Assembly (NCBI GenBank): GCA_016715365.1
Contig: JADKAM010000004.1
Location: 1 to 64,000, forward strand
DNA: 64,000 bases
Direction of reading: 5' to 3'
Source of the DNA: Chitinophagaceae bacterium
GTDB taxonomy: Bacteria; Bacteroidota; Bacteroidia; Chitinophagales; Chitinophagaceae
Shown here in pieces: positions 42,041 through 52,050 of the stretch. Made by a program: the position numbers and the translations under genes. Position 1 is the stretch's first letter; each line of letters opens with the position of its first letter. Below the pieces are notes generated by a model. The model did not search any database and was not told the origin of the DNA. It worked only from the letters and a program-made list of their open reading frames with translations.

Positions 42041-44604
42041 AAAGTTTCAACAGGCTTTTTCCTGTTTTTCCACATCATGAACAGCAAAACATTACAAAAG
42101 TACTGAAAACAGATTGGTGTACCGGGCAATTTTTTCCCCTTTCTTTACCGAAGCCGGGTCAAAAAATAAATTCTATGGTATGTTTACCGGCCGGGATTGC
42201 AAGCCCCCTTAATGCATAATTGGTTTTGCAATAGGGTGTTTTCTTGCCGTCGATATACGCATCCCAGCCTGATGAATAATATATTTCACTGAATACCGCA
42301 AACTGGTTGGTTGCTGCATTGAACTCATATTTAATTTCATCATTTTTATTTTCAATTAATTTAATATAGGCGGTTGAATCGTAAACCGGTGTAAATGGTA
42401 CCGATGTTTTAAACCGCTCATGCACAAATGCTGTAGAGGCAGGATCAAATGTATTTAATGCATTCATTTCTTCATCAGCATTTTTAACAAATCTTACTTC
42501 TTTAACCAGCCAGCAATTACCCATGGCATAAGGGTTTTGCAATGCTTTTGTATTTTTGGGATCCTGCTGATCTGGCACTATAACATACTTCATATTCAGC
42601 ATATTCAATACCGGGAAGCTGTCTTTCATTGCAGGGTTTGTGCCCCATGCCTGGATATTATTATAAATCTGCCTTTCAATCAGATCCTGGTATAAACCAA
42701 GTTTTGCAGGGCTGTAACCGCCAATAGTGTTGTGTTTATATGAGGCCAGCGCATCATTAAAGGAATTGTTTAAAGATACTTCATACCCATTGGCTCCAGG
42801 CGCTGCAATATTCAAAACCCTGTAATAACCCGTGTCGGATTTAAGTTGCATGTCAGCCCGGCTGTCGAAATAACTGAAATCAAGTTCAGCTGAATCCACA
42901 AAATTCTCATCTTTCAAATATCTTTTACTTACACCAAAAAGGTCAATGGTACAAAAAAGAATCAGTGCTCCATAAACTACACCGGAAGAAATCTATTTTT
43001 TGCAAACAGGAAAAGGGTAGCAGCTAAGCTGCAATAAAAACAAAGGCTGCGCCACATATCATTCAGATAAAATTCCATGCGGTCTTTTTTAAGGGCAGCA
43101 AAATATGACCTTGTAAAATCAGTACCTTTTCCCTGCAGTGCTTCATTTACACTTTTTCTCAACTCATCTGTGGCTGTATTGGGAAATCAGAAATGAAATA
43201 AAAAATCCTATAACAGCAACAGTTGCAGCAGTAACGTATAAACATTTTTAAATAGCGCCATATTTTTTCTTTTTTGTTTTAATAAATTCATTTAGGAAAA
43301 TAACAGCCAGTAATGCTGCTGTTAACTGAGGTATAACCAGGGCCATGGAGGGAGCCCTGAATTTTTTGTACAGGGGCATGTAATCAAAAAGAAAATAATT
43401 TACTGCCTCCAGATTCTTTCCCCATGATAAAATAATTCCGAAAAGCGTAATGGAAACCAGCCACCATCTGTGTTCGCTTTTTGAAAAGAATGCCCCAAAT
43501 AAAAATAACAAACAAACAAGCACCCCCAGATACACGGTGCCTTGCGTATTCAACAATTCGCCCCAGTACATAGGAGATTTTGATAGATTTCCTGAACTAC
43601 TCCCTGAGGTAATGCCTGTGCATTTTCCTGCAATACTTCAATGGCTTTTGAGTTTTCACCAAGCCCTTCAGAAGAACTACCGCCAAATGCATTGGGCACC
43701 AGCAAGGTCATGGTTTCGGCTTTGCCATAACTCCATTGAAAAGCATAATCTTTATTCAAACCGCCTTTGGTCGCATTTTTTTATCTTTTTTGGTTAGTTC
43801 ACTACGGCCGCCACGCATGGTTTCTTTGCTGAATTCGTAGGTTGGCCAATAGGTAAGCGCCATCGTACCCAATATCACTGCACCAATACCTATACTCAAA
43901 ACCCAGAGATCAATAAATGCCTGAAACTTTTTCCGGATGCAATCTATGATAAAAGAAATGGTCATAAAAACCGCTATCAATAGCGTGTAATAAACAATCT
44001 GCTGATGATTCTGATTAAGTAACACAATGCCTGAAGCCATCAATAAAATAGCGCCGATCCAGTATTTGCGTTTAAATACCAGTTGCAGCCCGGCCAGTAC
44101 AGCCGGTGCATAGGCCATTGATAATAATTTCGTATCGTGGCCACCTGCAATCAATACAGGGTTGTAAGAGCAGTACGCATAAGCAATACCCCCAAATATG
44201 CCTACCCATGGATTAACGCCTATAACTATACAAAGAAGGTAAAAACACAATGCCGCAATAAATAAATAAGGAACCGGCTTAGGCATACCCAGATTCAAAA
44301 TATTCTGAATGTAAAGTAAATGAATACGAACGGGTTCTTTAGGTTCCAAAGCAATCTGAAAGGTGGGCATCCCACTCATCATGCTATTGGTCCATTTTGG
44401 AAAATGGCCATGCTTTTCTTTAAACTCAAAGGACTGCTGGGCCATAGCCTTCCACTGTATAACATCATTTTGCTGAACCACTTTACCCTCCAGGGCCGGT
44501 TTATTTAAAAACACAGACAGTAACAGGAAAATAACTACGGCTACCAGATGTGGTAATACCTGCTTGAAATTGATTTGCTTCATAATAAATTTTTGCTTCG
44601 GCAA
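42041..44604 (-). pseudogene. YfhO-like multi-helix membrane protein, multiply frameshifted
   Basis: Five pieces in different frames read as one YfhO-family protein. The 282-residue N-terminal piece begins at 44604 with helices and WTNSMMSGMPTFQ. Further pieces cover MYWGELLNTQGTVYLG, SVNEALQGKG and the extracytoplasmic NMLNMKYVIVPDQQDP, with SEIYYSSGWDAYIDG near the end. Shift sites I can place are the 7-T run at 43776-43782, near 43600, several within 43163-43247, near 42985, the 6-base A/T run at about 42160, and one near the C-terminus. The family (DUF6044/YfhO, linked to glycosylation of teichoic acid or surface glycans) is recognised by layout. Whether this is real decay or sequence error is unresolved. 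Confidence 0.7.
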
Positions 44605-44670
44605 AATAATGCTAAAAAATTAAAAGATGGCGTAAAAGTAGTAAAGCTTATTTAAAGGGAGATTGCCGCA

Positions 44671-44735
44671 AGGGTTGCCAACCTTCTAAAGTTTCATTTA
44701 AAAATAAAACGGCCTGCAACAAGGTTGGCAACCCT
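44671..44735. repeat. 15-bp perfect inverted repeat
   Basis: AGGGTTGCCAACCTT (44671-44685) and AAGGTTGGCAACCCT (44721-44735) are exact reverse complements with a 35-base spacer. It lies upstream of the YfhO-like gene and beyond the terminator of the receptor gene. Confidence 0.8.
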
Positions 44736-44760
44736 CTGTCATCCTGCAATCAGCAAATTA

Positions 44761-44790
44761 AAAAAAGCTACCGGTTACAGTAGCTTTTTT
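44761..44790. terminator. Intrinsic terminator of receptor gene
   Basis: AAAAAAGCTAC (44761-44771) pairs with GTAGCTTTTTT (44780-44790) around an 8-base loop; on the minus strand it ends in a six-T run 20 bases after the receptor stop codon. Confidence 0.85.
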
Positions 44791-44809
44791 AATATATTTA
44801 TTGATATTA

Positions 44810-47467
44810 TTAATTGCCCATTCCCTGTGATGCATTCTGCATACTGTCCATTTCGCCTTTCATACTTTTCTTTTTAAACAGCGATACATCCATTTTACCA
44901 AAACGGTAATTAAAGTTCAGGCGTAAAACCTGCGGGTCTCTGCGGCGGCTGTTATCCTGCACAAAATATTGAGATTCGGAATGTGTACCATACAATTTGG
45001 TTCTGAAAATATCATTCATCTGCAGGGTTATAGATGCCGCTTTGTTCTTCATAAATTCTTTTTTTATGGCAATATCAACACCGTAATTTGGTTTTATATA
45101 ACCCTGTGCACCGGTCTGAGATCCTCCAAACATCATCATCATACCACCACCGCCGCTACCCCTGCTGTTTGGAGGTAAAATTGTTTTGGCCTGGTAATCG
45201 CCGCTTAACTGAATAGAGAAATTCTTAGGTAATGTAAATGAGTTGTTTATTTTTCCAAACATGCTGAACTGCGAATTATCGGCACCACCGGTTATAGCAC
45301 CAGCTTTAAGTGTGGAATTATACAGGTTTACATTCACGCTGAAATCCCACCACTTGGTTAACTTGGTTTTTGTTGTTAATTCCAAACCTACATTATAACT
45401 GGTGTTTGCATTGGTATAAGTGGTGATCAATACGGTATCCGGCTTGGCATTGGGGTCAGGATTTTTATCCCGGTACTGGTAATTCGTAATTAAATCATTG
45501 GTGTTTTTTAAATAGGCTGTGGCCAGGAAACTTGTTTTTTTAGTTAACTGATTCTGGTAAGATATTTCTGCCAGGTTGGTAAACTCAGGCACCAGGTTGG
45601 GGTTTCCAATTGATAAATTTAACGGATCGGAAATATCATAATTAGGGATCAGCTGGAAAAAGTTAGGCCTGTTTATTTTGCGTGAATAATTTAACTGGAT
45701 ATCAGATTTATCATTCAGTTTGTATGTAAGGAATACACTTGGAAAAAGGCTGAAGGGGTAATCATTTTTAAATTTCTTACCGGTACTGATGAGCGTTCCG
45801 GTATAACTCGAGCTTTCAGCCCGTAAACCAAGCTGGTAAGTAAAGTTCTTAATTTTCTGACTGAAAGTCATATAAGCAGCATACACCTGGTCGGTAAATT
45901 TATAATCGTTGCTAAAACCTGGTACCAAAACAAATTTTCCAGTTCCGTCCTGTACATAGTTTGCAGAATTGCTTTCATAATTTCTCACCGCAGCTCTTAC
46001 ACCCATTTCCATTTTAATATTTTCAGATATTGGATTTACAAAATCTGTCTGAGCAGTGAAAAATTTAGATGTTCCGCCTCCACCGGTACGCTCAAATATA
46101 GCAGCAGTTTTAGGACTGTTGTTGGTATAAAAATATTGAGTTCTGTAATCGCCTGAATTATCATTTTTACTGCTGTTGTAATTGGCATCAACCGTCCACT
46201 CTTTATTTGGCTTGGTAAAATTGTGCTTATAACTGAGACTGGCTCCAACATTCCTGAACTGAAAAGATGTACGGGTATCTCTGACTCCCAAATCGGACAG
46301 CAACAGGTTGTTTTTATATAGTGTATCTCTTTCAATGTTGATGTAGTCTGTATTGTTAAACTGCCCGTTTACAAACATACCACCCACAGTTATGGTATTC
46401 CTGTTGTCAATAAAATAATCAAAGCCACCTCTTAAAAAAGCAAAATAGCCTTTGCTGATGGGTTTATTATTTTGTATGAACAGCGACGTAGTATCATTAT
46501 TTAAAAAATTGGTCCGGTCACTTACGTTTGTACTGATAGATTTACGGTAGTTTAACCTGCCTCTTGCAAAAAAGTTGATTTTATTTTGCTTTACGTTGAT
46601 ATCGCCACCAACAGCCGGGCGCAACCTGGAATCTATACTGGCATTTATATTTCCATTGTAGCCGGCTTTCTTATTCTTCTTCATCACAATATTTAAAATA
46701 CCTGCGCCGCCACCGCTGGCATCAAATTTTGCTGATGGGTTGGTGATAATTTCCACGCTGGCAATTTCATCTGCCGGTATCTGGTCCAATGTAAGTGTAG
46801 TGGGCCTGCCATCAACAAATATCTGCGGAGCCGCATTGCGTAAGCTTACATTGCCATCAATGTCAACATTTAAAGAAGGTACATTTTTCATTACATCAAC
46901 AGCGGTTCCCCCTACACTGGTAAGATTCTTTTCAACGTTAAAAACCTTGCGGTCAATTTTCATTTCAAGCAGGGCTTTATTGGCCGATACGGTAACATTT
47001 TCCAGTTGCTGTGCATCGGGGCTTAAAGTTATATTTCCCAGATCTTTATCAACGGCACTCAGCATGCTGCTCATATCTCCGTTGCGGGCACCCGCCATAT
47101 TAAGTTCAAATCCGGCTTTGGCCTCATAGGTTTTAAATCCGATGGCTGTAATCTTAAGTTTATACTGGGCCATGATGTTCAGGTTCTCCAGGCTGAATTC
47201 TCCTTTTTTATCAGTCAGCATTCCTCCAACAACCACTTCTTTCCGCTTTTTTGTTACAGAATCAAACTTATTCTGAATAAGTAAAACGGATGCTGCTTCC
47301 AGGGGCTTTCCGCTTACAGATTCCAGCACTTTACCGTACAAATGTCCCAGGTTCATATTTTGACCACCCATCTGGCCCCGGCCAGCACCACCCGGCATTT
47401 GTGCATGTACCATTGAAAGGGTTATTGTACATACAAAAACCAGTAAAAATTTAATCGAATTAATCAT
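44810..47467 (-). CDS. TonB-dependent-receptor-like outer-membrane barrel
   Basis: 885 residues from the ATG at 47467 (a TTG six codons earlier is rejected). Signal peptide to about residue 22, then a Gly/Met-rich linker, then a CarboxypepD_reg-like domain (LYGKVLESVSGKPLEAASVLL). A plug domain with NVEKNLTSVGGTAVDVMKNVPSLNVD and ASVEIITNPSAKFDASGG follows, then a long beta-barrel ending LNFNYRFGKMDVSLFKKK. This is the 'outer membrane beta-barrel family' layout common in Bacteroidota. It imports or exports an unknown ligand with TonB energy. No SusD partner adjoins it, so a SusCD glycan system is not supported. Monocistronic. Confidence 0.88.
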   Translation of the reverse strand: MINSIKFLLVFVCTITLSMVHAQMPGGAGRGQMGGQNMNLGHLYGKVLESVSGKPLEAASVLLIQNKFDSVTKKRKEVVVGGMLTDKKGEFSLENLNIMAQYKLKITAIGFKTYEAKAGFELNMAGARNGDMSSMLSAVDKDLGNITLSPDAQQLENVTVSANKALLEMKIDRKVFNVEKNLTSVGGTAVDVMKNVPSLNVDIDGNVSLRNAAPQIFVDGRPTTLTLDQIPADEIASVEIITNPSAKFDASGGGAGILNIVMKKNKKAGYNGNINASIDSRLRPAVGGDINVKQNKINFFARGRLNYRKSISTNVSDRTNFLNNDTTSLFIQNNKPISKGYFAFLRGGFDYFIDNRNTITVGGMFVNGQFNNTDYINIERDTLYKNNLLLSDLGVRDTRTSFQFRNVGASLSYKHNFTKPNKEWTVDANYNSSKNDNSGDYRTQYFYTNNSPKTAAIFERTGGGGTSKFFTAQTDFVNPISENIKMEMGVRAAVRNYESNSANYVQDGTGKFVLVPGFSNDYKFTDQVYAAYMTFSQKIKNFTYQLGLRAESSSYTGTLISTGKKFKNDYPFSLFPSVFLTYKLNDKSDIQLNYSRKINRPNFFQLIPNYDISDPLNLSIGNPNLVPEFTNLAEISYQNQLTKKTSFLATAYLKNTNDLITNYQYRDKNPDPNAKPDTVLITTYTNANTSYNVGLELTTKTKLTKWWDFSVNVNLYNSTLKAGAITGGADNSQFSMFGKINNSFTLPKNFSIQLSGDYQAKTILPPNSRGSGGGGMMMMFGGSQTGAQGYIKPNYGVDIAIKKEFMKNKAASITLQMNDIFRTKLYGTHSESQYFVQDNSRRRDPQVLRLNFNYRFGKMDVSLFKKKSMKGEMDSMQNASQGMGN

Positions 47468-47596
47468 TGGTAAACTTGTTTTCAACTTGGAATAAAAATA
47501 TTTTTTGCAAATAACCTTCTAAAATGTCACATAAATGTCATCTATGGTATGAATGGTATTTAAAATGGGATAATACAACCATTAATTAACAAATGA

Positions 47597-48205
47597 TTAG
47601 TTAAATAGTTGTGCATTGATGAATATATGGACCATTCCGGTGATTAAACCAATAACAGCTCCCAGTAATTGTACTTTCAACAATTGTTTTTTTGCCGATG
47701 AATAAATCAGGTCTTCGGTTTTGCTGATGGAGAAACCGGCAATCTTTTCAGATACCTTTTTTTCAATATCAAAATCTTTTTGCAGATTGGTTATATAACT
47801 GCTCATTAAAACCGGGAAAAGTGTTTCCAGTTCGGTTAAAAAAGCTGTTTTAAGCTGTGTGATGGTTTTATCGCCAATCAGCATAGACAACATGGGAAAA
47901 GTCACTTTCAGCCTTTCTCTTAAAAAACTATCAATATGCTTTTCAATTTCAGGCTTTAGCTTATTAAAGTTTTCCGGATCGGTTACTTTTTGCTGCAGGG
48001 CATCAAATGAAAATTCTGCACTTACCAATTTGCCAATTTTTTCTGCCATCAGTTGCTGGTTGGCAGGAAGTACACCTTGTATTTTAAAACCGGCTATTGC
48101 AACCGGCTTGTGGGGCCTGAACAGCATTTTAATGGTGAGCCATATTACAAACCATCCGGTAAAAGCTGATAAAAGAAGCGGTAAAATGTATTGCAGGAAA
48201 GGCAT
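47597..48205 (-). CDS. DUF445-family membrane protein
   Basis: 202 residues from the ATG at 48205 (MPFLQYILPLLLSAFTGWFVIWLTIKMLF); an upstream ATG at 48307 would abut the tRNA gene and adds an unlikely polar leader. The family marks are the N-terminal helix followed by LFRPHKPV and IQGVLPANQQLMAEKIGKLV, then a long amphipathic helical middle and a C-terminal helix (LLGAVIGLITGMVHIFI). DUF445 proteins are membrane-anchored coiled proteins with no known biochemical role. Confidence 0.8.
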   Translation of the reverse strand: MPFLQYILPLLLSAFTGWFVIWLTIKMLFRPHKPVAIAGFKIQGVLPANQQLMAEKIGKLVSAEFSFDALQQKVTDPENFNKLKPEIEKHIDSFLRERLKVTFPMLSMLIGDKTITQLKTAFLTELETLFPVLMSSYITNLQKDFDIEKKVSEKIAGFSISKTEDLIYSSAKKQLLKVQLLGAVIGLITGMVHIFINAQLFN

Positions 48206-48309
48206 TAAAAATGTATTTGGGGCTGCAAAGTAAGCGATTAATGCAGCCAGCTCAAAATGTATTTTGAAGGTGCCGTGTTTTTCTTTATTTTTGCCGTCGC
48301 TTTTCAAAC

Positions 48310-48387
48310 GGTAGTCGTAGCTCAGTTGGTTAGAGCATCAGATTGTGATTCTGAGGGTCGGGGGTTCGAGCCCCCTCGATTACCCCA
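48310..48387 (+). tRNA. tRNA-His (GTG)
   Basis: A cloverleaf with acceptor GTAGTCG/CGATTAC, a D arm GCTC...GAGC, an anticodon stem CAGA/TCTG with loop TTGTGAT (anticodon GTG), and a T arm GGGGG-TTCGAGC-CCCCC. G at 48310 is the encoded -1 base that pairs with C73, the hallmark of tRNA-His. CCA is encoded at 48385-48387. A terminator follows. Confidence 0.97.
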
Positions 48388-48395
48388 AATAAAGT

Positions 48396-48428
48396 TCCTC
48401 CCTACATTGTGCAGGGAGGATTTTTTTT
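48396..48428 (+). terminator. Intrinsic terminator of tRNA-His
   Basis: TCCTCCCT (48396-48403) pairs with AGGGAGGA (48413-48420), followed by eight T. Confidence 0.9.
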
Positions 48429-48584
48429 GGATTGATATTTGAAAGTATACCTGTTTTACAGGATTCAGCCTTTCGTTTACCGTTCATCCTTAACCATTTC
48501 CAAAAATCTTGTTTAACAAAACATTATTCAGAATACGGCGTTTAGTATCCATGTAAACAATGCTTTTTCCGTTATTTTTACACT

Positions 48585-50750
48585 ATGCAAAAAATTGGGC
48601 AATTTATGATGAGTAAAAAATTTATACCCGTTATACTGGTACTTACGGCAGCCAGTCTTTTTGTTGCTTTTCAATCCCAGGGCAAACCTGATAATGATAA
48701 TCCTAAATCCAAATACACCAGGATCATCCGAAATGTAGGTTTATTGCTGGAGCAGGGGCACTATAGTCCCAAACCCATTAATGATGATTTTTCGAAAACG
48801 GTTTTGAAGAAATTCATTGAAGATATAGATGGGGATAAAAATATCTTTTTGCAAAGCGATATTGATGGCTTCAAAAAATTCGATAGCAAAATAGATGATG
48901 AAATTCATGGAGCAGAACTCATCTCTTTCTTTACCATCAGTGGTGTATATATTAACCGCCTGAAAGAAACTGCCGGATTGTATACCGATATACTGGCAAA
49001 ACCTTTTGATTTTTCGAAAGACGAAGATGTGATGCTTGACAGGGAAAAATTAAACAATCCTAAAACAGAAGCTGAAAGAAAAGAAATATGGCGTAAGCGT
49101 TTAAAATATCTTACACTGGATAAGTACAATATGGCGCTTGAAACAAGAGAGAAGAATAAAGATTCTGCCAATTTTAAATATAAGGCAGATTCAACCCTGG
49201 AAAGAGAATCAAGAGATGCCGTTAGAAAACAGATTGACCGTTATTTTTCTACCAAGATAAACCGTGAAAATAATGATGAGAATTTCAGCACGTTTATAAA
49301 TGCCATTACCGGTACCATGGACCCACACACCAATTATTTTGCTCCCATAGATAAAAGAACTTTTGATGAAGGTATGAAGGGAAGCTTTTATGGTATTGGC
49401 GCCCAATTGAAAGAAGATGATGGAAGGATAAAAATAAGTTCACTCATATCAGGCGGGCCTGCCTGGAAAGGCGGATTGCTGAAAGCCGAAGATGAAATTA
49501 TAAAAGTGGCACAGGGAACTGAAGAACCAGTAGATGTTACCGGCTATTCTGTTACTGATGCAGTAAAGATTATTCGTGGTGCTAAAAAAGGATCGGAAGT
49601 AAGATTGACAGTGAGAAGAATAGATGGATCTGTAACTGTAATTCCAATCATCAGAGATGAAATAAAACTGGATGATACATTTGCAAGAAGTGCTATTATA
49701 AACGGCGACCATAAAGTTGGATATATCTACCTGCCCGAATTTTATGTTGATTTTGCTGACCCCAAAGGTGCCAAGTGCTCCGAAGATGTGGCCAGGGAAA
49801 TTGAAAAACTTAAAGCTGAAAATGTAGAAGGGATCATTATGGATCTGCGTGGTAATGGCGGAGGTTCATTACCCGAAGTGGTGAAAATGGTGGGCCTGTT
49901 TATTGAAGATGGCCCCGTTTGTGTGGTTAAAGGCCGTGGCGAGGATAAACCTTATCAATGGAAAGATAAAGATAAAAGCATTTTATACACCGGCCCGTTG
50001 ACTGTAATGGTTGATGAGTTCAGCGCCAGTGCCTCTGAAATATTTGCAGCAGCCATACAGGATTACAAGCGTGGTATTGTGATTGGCAGTACATCTACTT
50101 TTGGTAAAGGAACGGTACAGCGTGCTATTCCTTTAAATCCTGAAAGCGAAAATGCCATGTTCAGCAACAAAGAAGTGGAAGACCTGGGCTCGGTAAAACT
50201 TACCCTGCAGAAATTTTACAGGGTTAATGGCGGCGCTACACAGTTGAAAGGAGTAACGCCGGATATTGTTATCCCCGACAGGTTTGAATACCTGAAATTC
50301 CGTGAAAAAGATAATACCGCTGCTTTACCCTGGGATGAAATTGCCAAGGCAGAATACAAACCATGGACCAGCACCATCAGCAATGATGTGGTAGTTAAAT
50401 ACAGCGATGCTGAAATTGCAAAAAATGCCACTTTCAATAAAATAAAGGAAAGTATTACCTGGCTTGAAAAGTACAGCGATAAGGCATACCCTTTAAATTT
50501 AACCAAATACCGCCGGGAGCAGAAAGAACTTAAAGTAAAACAAAAAGAACTGGAAGACCTGTTTAAACTGAATAAAGAACTTAATGTAAAAAACATACAG
50601 GCTGATATAGCAGCCATTAATGCAGCAAAAGAAAAGATAGATAAAAATACAGCCTGGCTGAAAAGAGTTAGCGGTGATATTTATATTGATGAGACAGTGA
50701 AAGTGATGAATAATATGATCACGCAGTCTGCAACGGCTAAAACAAATTAA
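48585..50750 (+). CDS. prc: Tail-specific (C-terminal processing) protease
   Basis: 721 residues. N-terminal membrane or signal segment (FIPVILVLTAASLFVAF) starting near residue 10. The tail-specific-protease N-terminal domain covers about 35-235, a PDZ domain lies around 240-340 (GSFYGIGAQLKEDDG, IRGAKKGSEVRLTV), and the S41 catalytic domain contains the nucleophile Ser in DEFSASASEI near residue 480 and the general-base Lys in FGKGTVQ near residue 507. A charged helical domain at about 600-721 matches the family's C-terminal extension. It degrades or trims periplasmic proteins at their C-termini. Start chosen at 48585; an internal ATG at residue 8 is an alternative. Confidence 0.94.
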   Translation: MQKIGQFMMSKKFIPVILVLTAASLFVAFQSQGKPDNDNPKSKYTRIIRNVGLLLEQGHYSPKPINDDFSKTVLKKFIEDIDGDKNIFLQSDIDGFKKFDSKIDDEIHGAELISFFTISGVYINRLKETAGLYTDILAKPFDFSKDEDVMLDREKLNNPKTEAERKEIWRKRLKYLTLDKYNMALETREKNKDSANFKYKADSTLERESRDAVRKQIDRYFSTKINRENNDENFSTFINAITGTMDPHTNYFAPIDKRTFDEGMKGSFYGIGAQLKEDDGRIKISSLISGGPAWKGGLLKAEDEIIKVAQGTEEPVDVTGYSVTDAVKIIRGAKKGSEVRLTVRRIDGSVTVIPIIRDEIKLDDTFARSAIINGDHKVGYIYLPEFYVDFADPKGAKCSEDVAREIEKLKAENVEGIIMDLRGNGGGSLPEVVKMVGLFIEDGPVCVVKGRGEDKPYQWKDKDKSILYTGPLTVMVDEFSASASEIFAAAIQDYKRGIVIGSTSTFGKGTVQRAIPLNPESENAMFSNKEVEDLGSVKLTLQKFYRVNGGATQLKGVTPDIVIPDRFEYLKFREKDNTAALPWDEIAKAEYKPWTSTISNDVVVKYSDAEIAKNATFNKIKESITWLEKYSDKAYPLNLTKYRREQKELKVKQKELEDLFKLNKELNVKNIQADIAAINAAKEKIDKNTAWLKRVSGDIYIDETVKVMNNMITQSATAKTN

Positions 50751-50770
50751 GAATTTAGAATTAAAAATTA

Positions 50771-50806
50771 AAAATGCCATCACAATTGAGTGATGGCATT
50801 TTTTTT
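50771..50806 (+). terminator. Intrinsic terminator of protease gene
   Basis: AAAATGCCATCAC (50771-50783) and GTGATGGCATTTT (50790-50802) are perfect inverted repeats with a 6-base loop and an eight-T run. Confidence 0.9.
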
Positions 50807-50821
50807 ACATTAGTTTTAAAA

Positions 50822-50896
50822 CATAGAGGTTTAGAGAAATAGAGAAGAAAAGGGGAATTGCTAAACATAAAATCTCTATTTCTCTAAACCTCTATG
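50822..50896. repeat. 23-bp perfect inverted repeat
   Basis: The arm at 50822-50844 and the arm at 50874-50896 are exact reverse complements over 23 bases (left arm begins CATAGAGGTTTAGAG), with a 29-base spacer. It lies after the protease terminator and before the 3' end of the DinB-family gene. Confidence 0.85.
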
Positions 50897-50948
50897 ATAA
50901 TTAAATTTTTTAAGTTCAGGTTAATTGCTTTTATAGTGAGGTTATTTG

Positions 50949-51464
50949 TTAAGAAAGATACCTTTCTTCCATTACTTTTTTGTGGTGATAAAAATGGCCG
51001 AGGGTGGTAAACCCAAGGCTGGCAACGGTTAAAGGGTTATTACTGGCTATGCCTGCAGATGCAAACATGTCATCGGTAAAACTATCGTATAAAAACCAGG
51101 TTGACTGGCGAACAACTAAAAACTCATCAACGAGTTTTTGCCAGCTTCGGCTGTTTGCGTTTGAATTGGCAGCGTAACTGTCTTCATCAAAGCCGGGCAG
51201 TGGGGCGGCTTCTTTACGGGCAATAGCCAGTGCACGGTAATTAAATATTCTTTCGGTATCGGTAATGTGTTGCAGCAATTCTTTTAATGTCCATTTGCCG
51301 GGGGCATAGGCATAGGTAGATTTTTCTTCGGTTATTGCGTTTAAAAAATCTTTTATTATTGGCAGCTGGTTGCTGAATGCTGTTGCCAGGTCTTCTTCTG
51401 GCACCTGGTCAACATATCTTTTAAAATAGGCGAAGTAAGTTTCGGGTGATGGTTTTGTTGGCAT
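50949..51464 (-). CDS. DinB-family protein
   Basis: 171 residues, four-helix bundle of the DinB_2 type. The metal-binding His pattern is present: KELLQHITDTERIFNYRALA near residue 64 and GHFYHHKKVMEERYL at the C-terminus. The family includes metal-dependent thiol-handling enzymes (mycothiol or bacillithiol transferases). In Bacteroidota most members are uncharacterised, so no reaction is assigned. Single-gene unit. Confidence 0.85.
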   Translation of the reverse strand: MPTKPSPETYFAYFKRYVDQVPEEDLATAFSNQLPIIKDFLNAITEEKSTYAYAPGKWTLKELLQHITDTERIFNYRALAIARKEAAPLPGFDEDSYAANSNANSRSWQKLVDEFLVVRQSTWFLYDSFTDDMFASAGIASNNPLTVASLGFTTLGHFYHHKKVMEERYLS

Positions 51465-51588
51465 GGCTTATTTGTTTTTGATGATTAAAAATAAGGGAAA
51501 ATGGAACTGGAAGTGTCATAAAGAATGATAAGCGGTCTGTTTGTTCAATCAAATTGCGGCTACGAAACAGCTCTTTTCATATAGATCG

Positions 51589-51867
51589 TTATTTCAATCG
51601 ATATTTTTCTGGCTTCGTTGCTGTCCTTTCAATTATTTTTCTGGCTTCCAAATCAAGTTTAACTGTTTCTCCATACCATTGAACTCCGCCTTCAAAGAAG
51701 TCTTTGACATTGTCATACAGTTTCTCCATAAGTTCAGTATGTGTCAATTCTGCAACAGCAAGTATCGTAAGAATATGTTGCTTTATGACGTTGTATTTAT
51801 CTAAAGATATTCGCTTATTTGTCTTACCAGGCTGGGGGTGTAAAGTCTGAATTTGTTCCTGTTTCAT
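51589..51867 (-). CDS. Small helical protein, DUF6958-like
   Basis: 92 residues from the ATG at 51867 (MKQEQIQTLHPQPGKTNKR); a longer frame to 51951 has an unlikely hydrophobic start. The segments LHPQPGKTNKRISLDKYNVIKQHIL, LTHTELMEKL and VQWYGETVKLDLEARKIIER recall the DUF6958 group, which resembles a winged helix. Possible DNA binding is inference. It is cytoplasmic and monocistronic. Confidence 0.6.
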   Translation of the reverse strand: MKQEQIQTLHPQPGKTNKRISLDKYNVIKQHILTILAVAELTHTELMEKLYDNVKDFFEGGVQWYGETVKLDLEARKIIERTATKPEKYRLK

Positions 51868-52050
51868 TGAATGAATATTTTTCAAATACAAAGATAGGAG
51901 TAAGGTTTTCATCTTAATATACAGGAAGTGGTGAAAGCGGGCTATCAGCATAATTTTATTCTGTAGAACACTGGCCCGGGAACCAACTCTGTAAATAAAA
52001 TAAATTCTGTACTTTTAATATGTATCGTCCCTTAGCTAAATATTGTAATT

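Noticed and set aside
44810..47467. SusC of a SusCD pair
   Set aside because: No SusD-like lipoprotein gene adjoins either barrel gene, and the layout is that of stand-alone outer-membrane barrel proteins.
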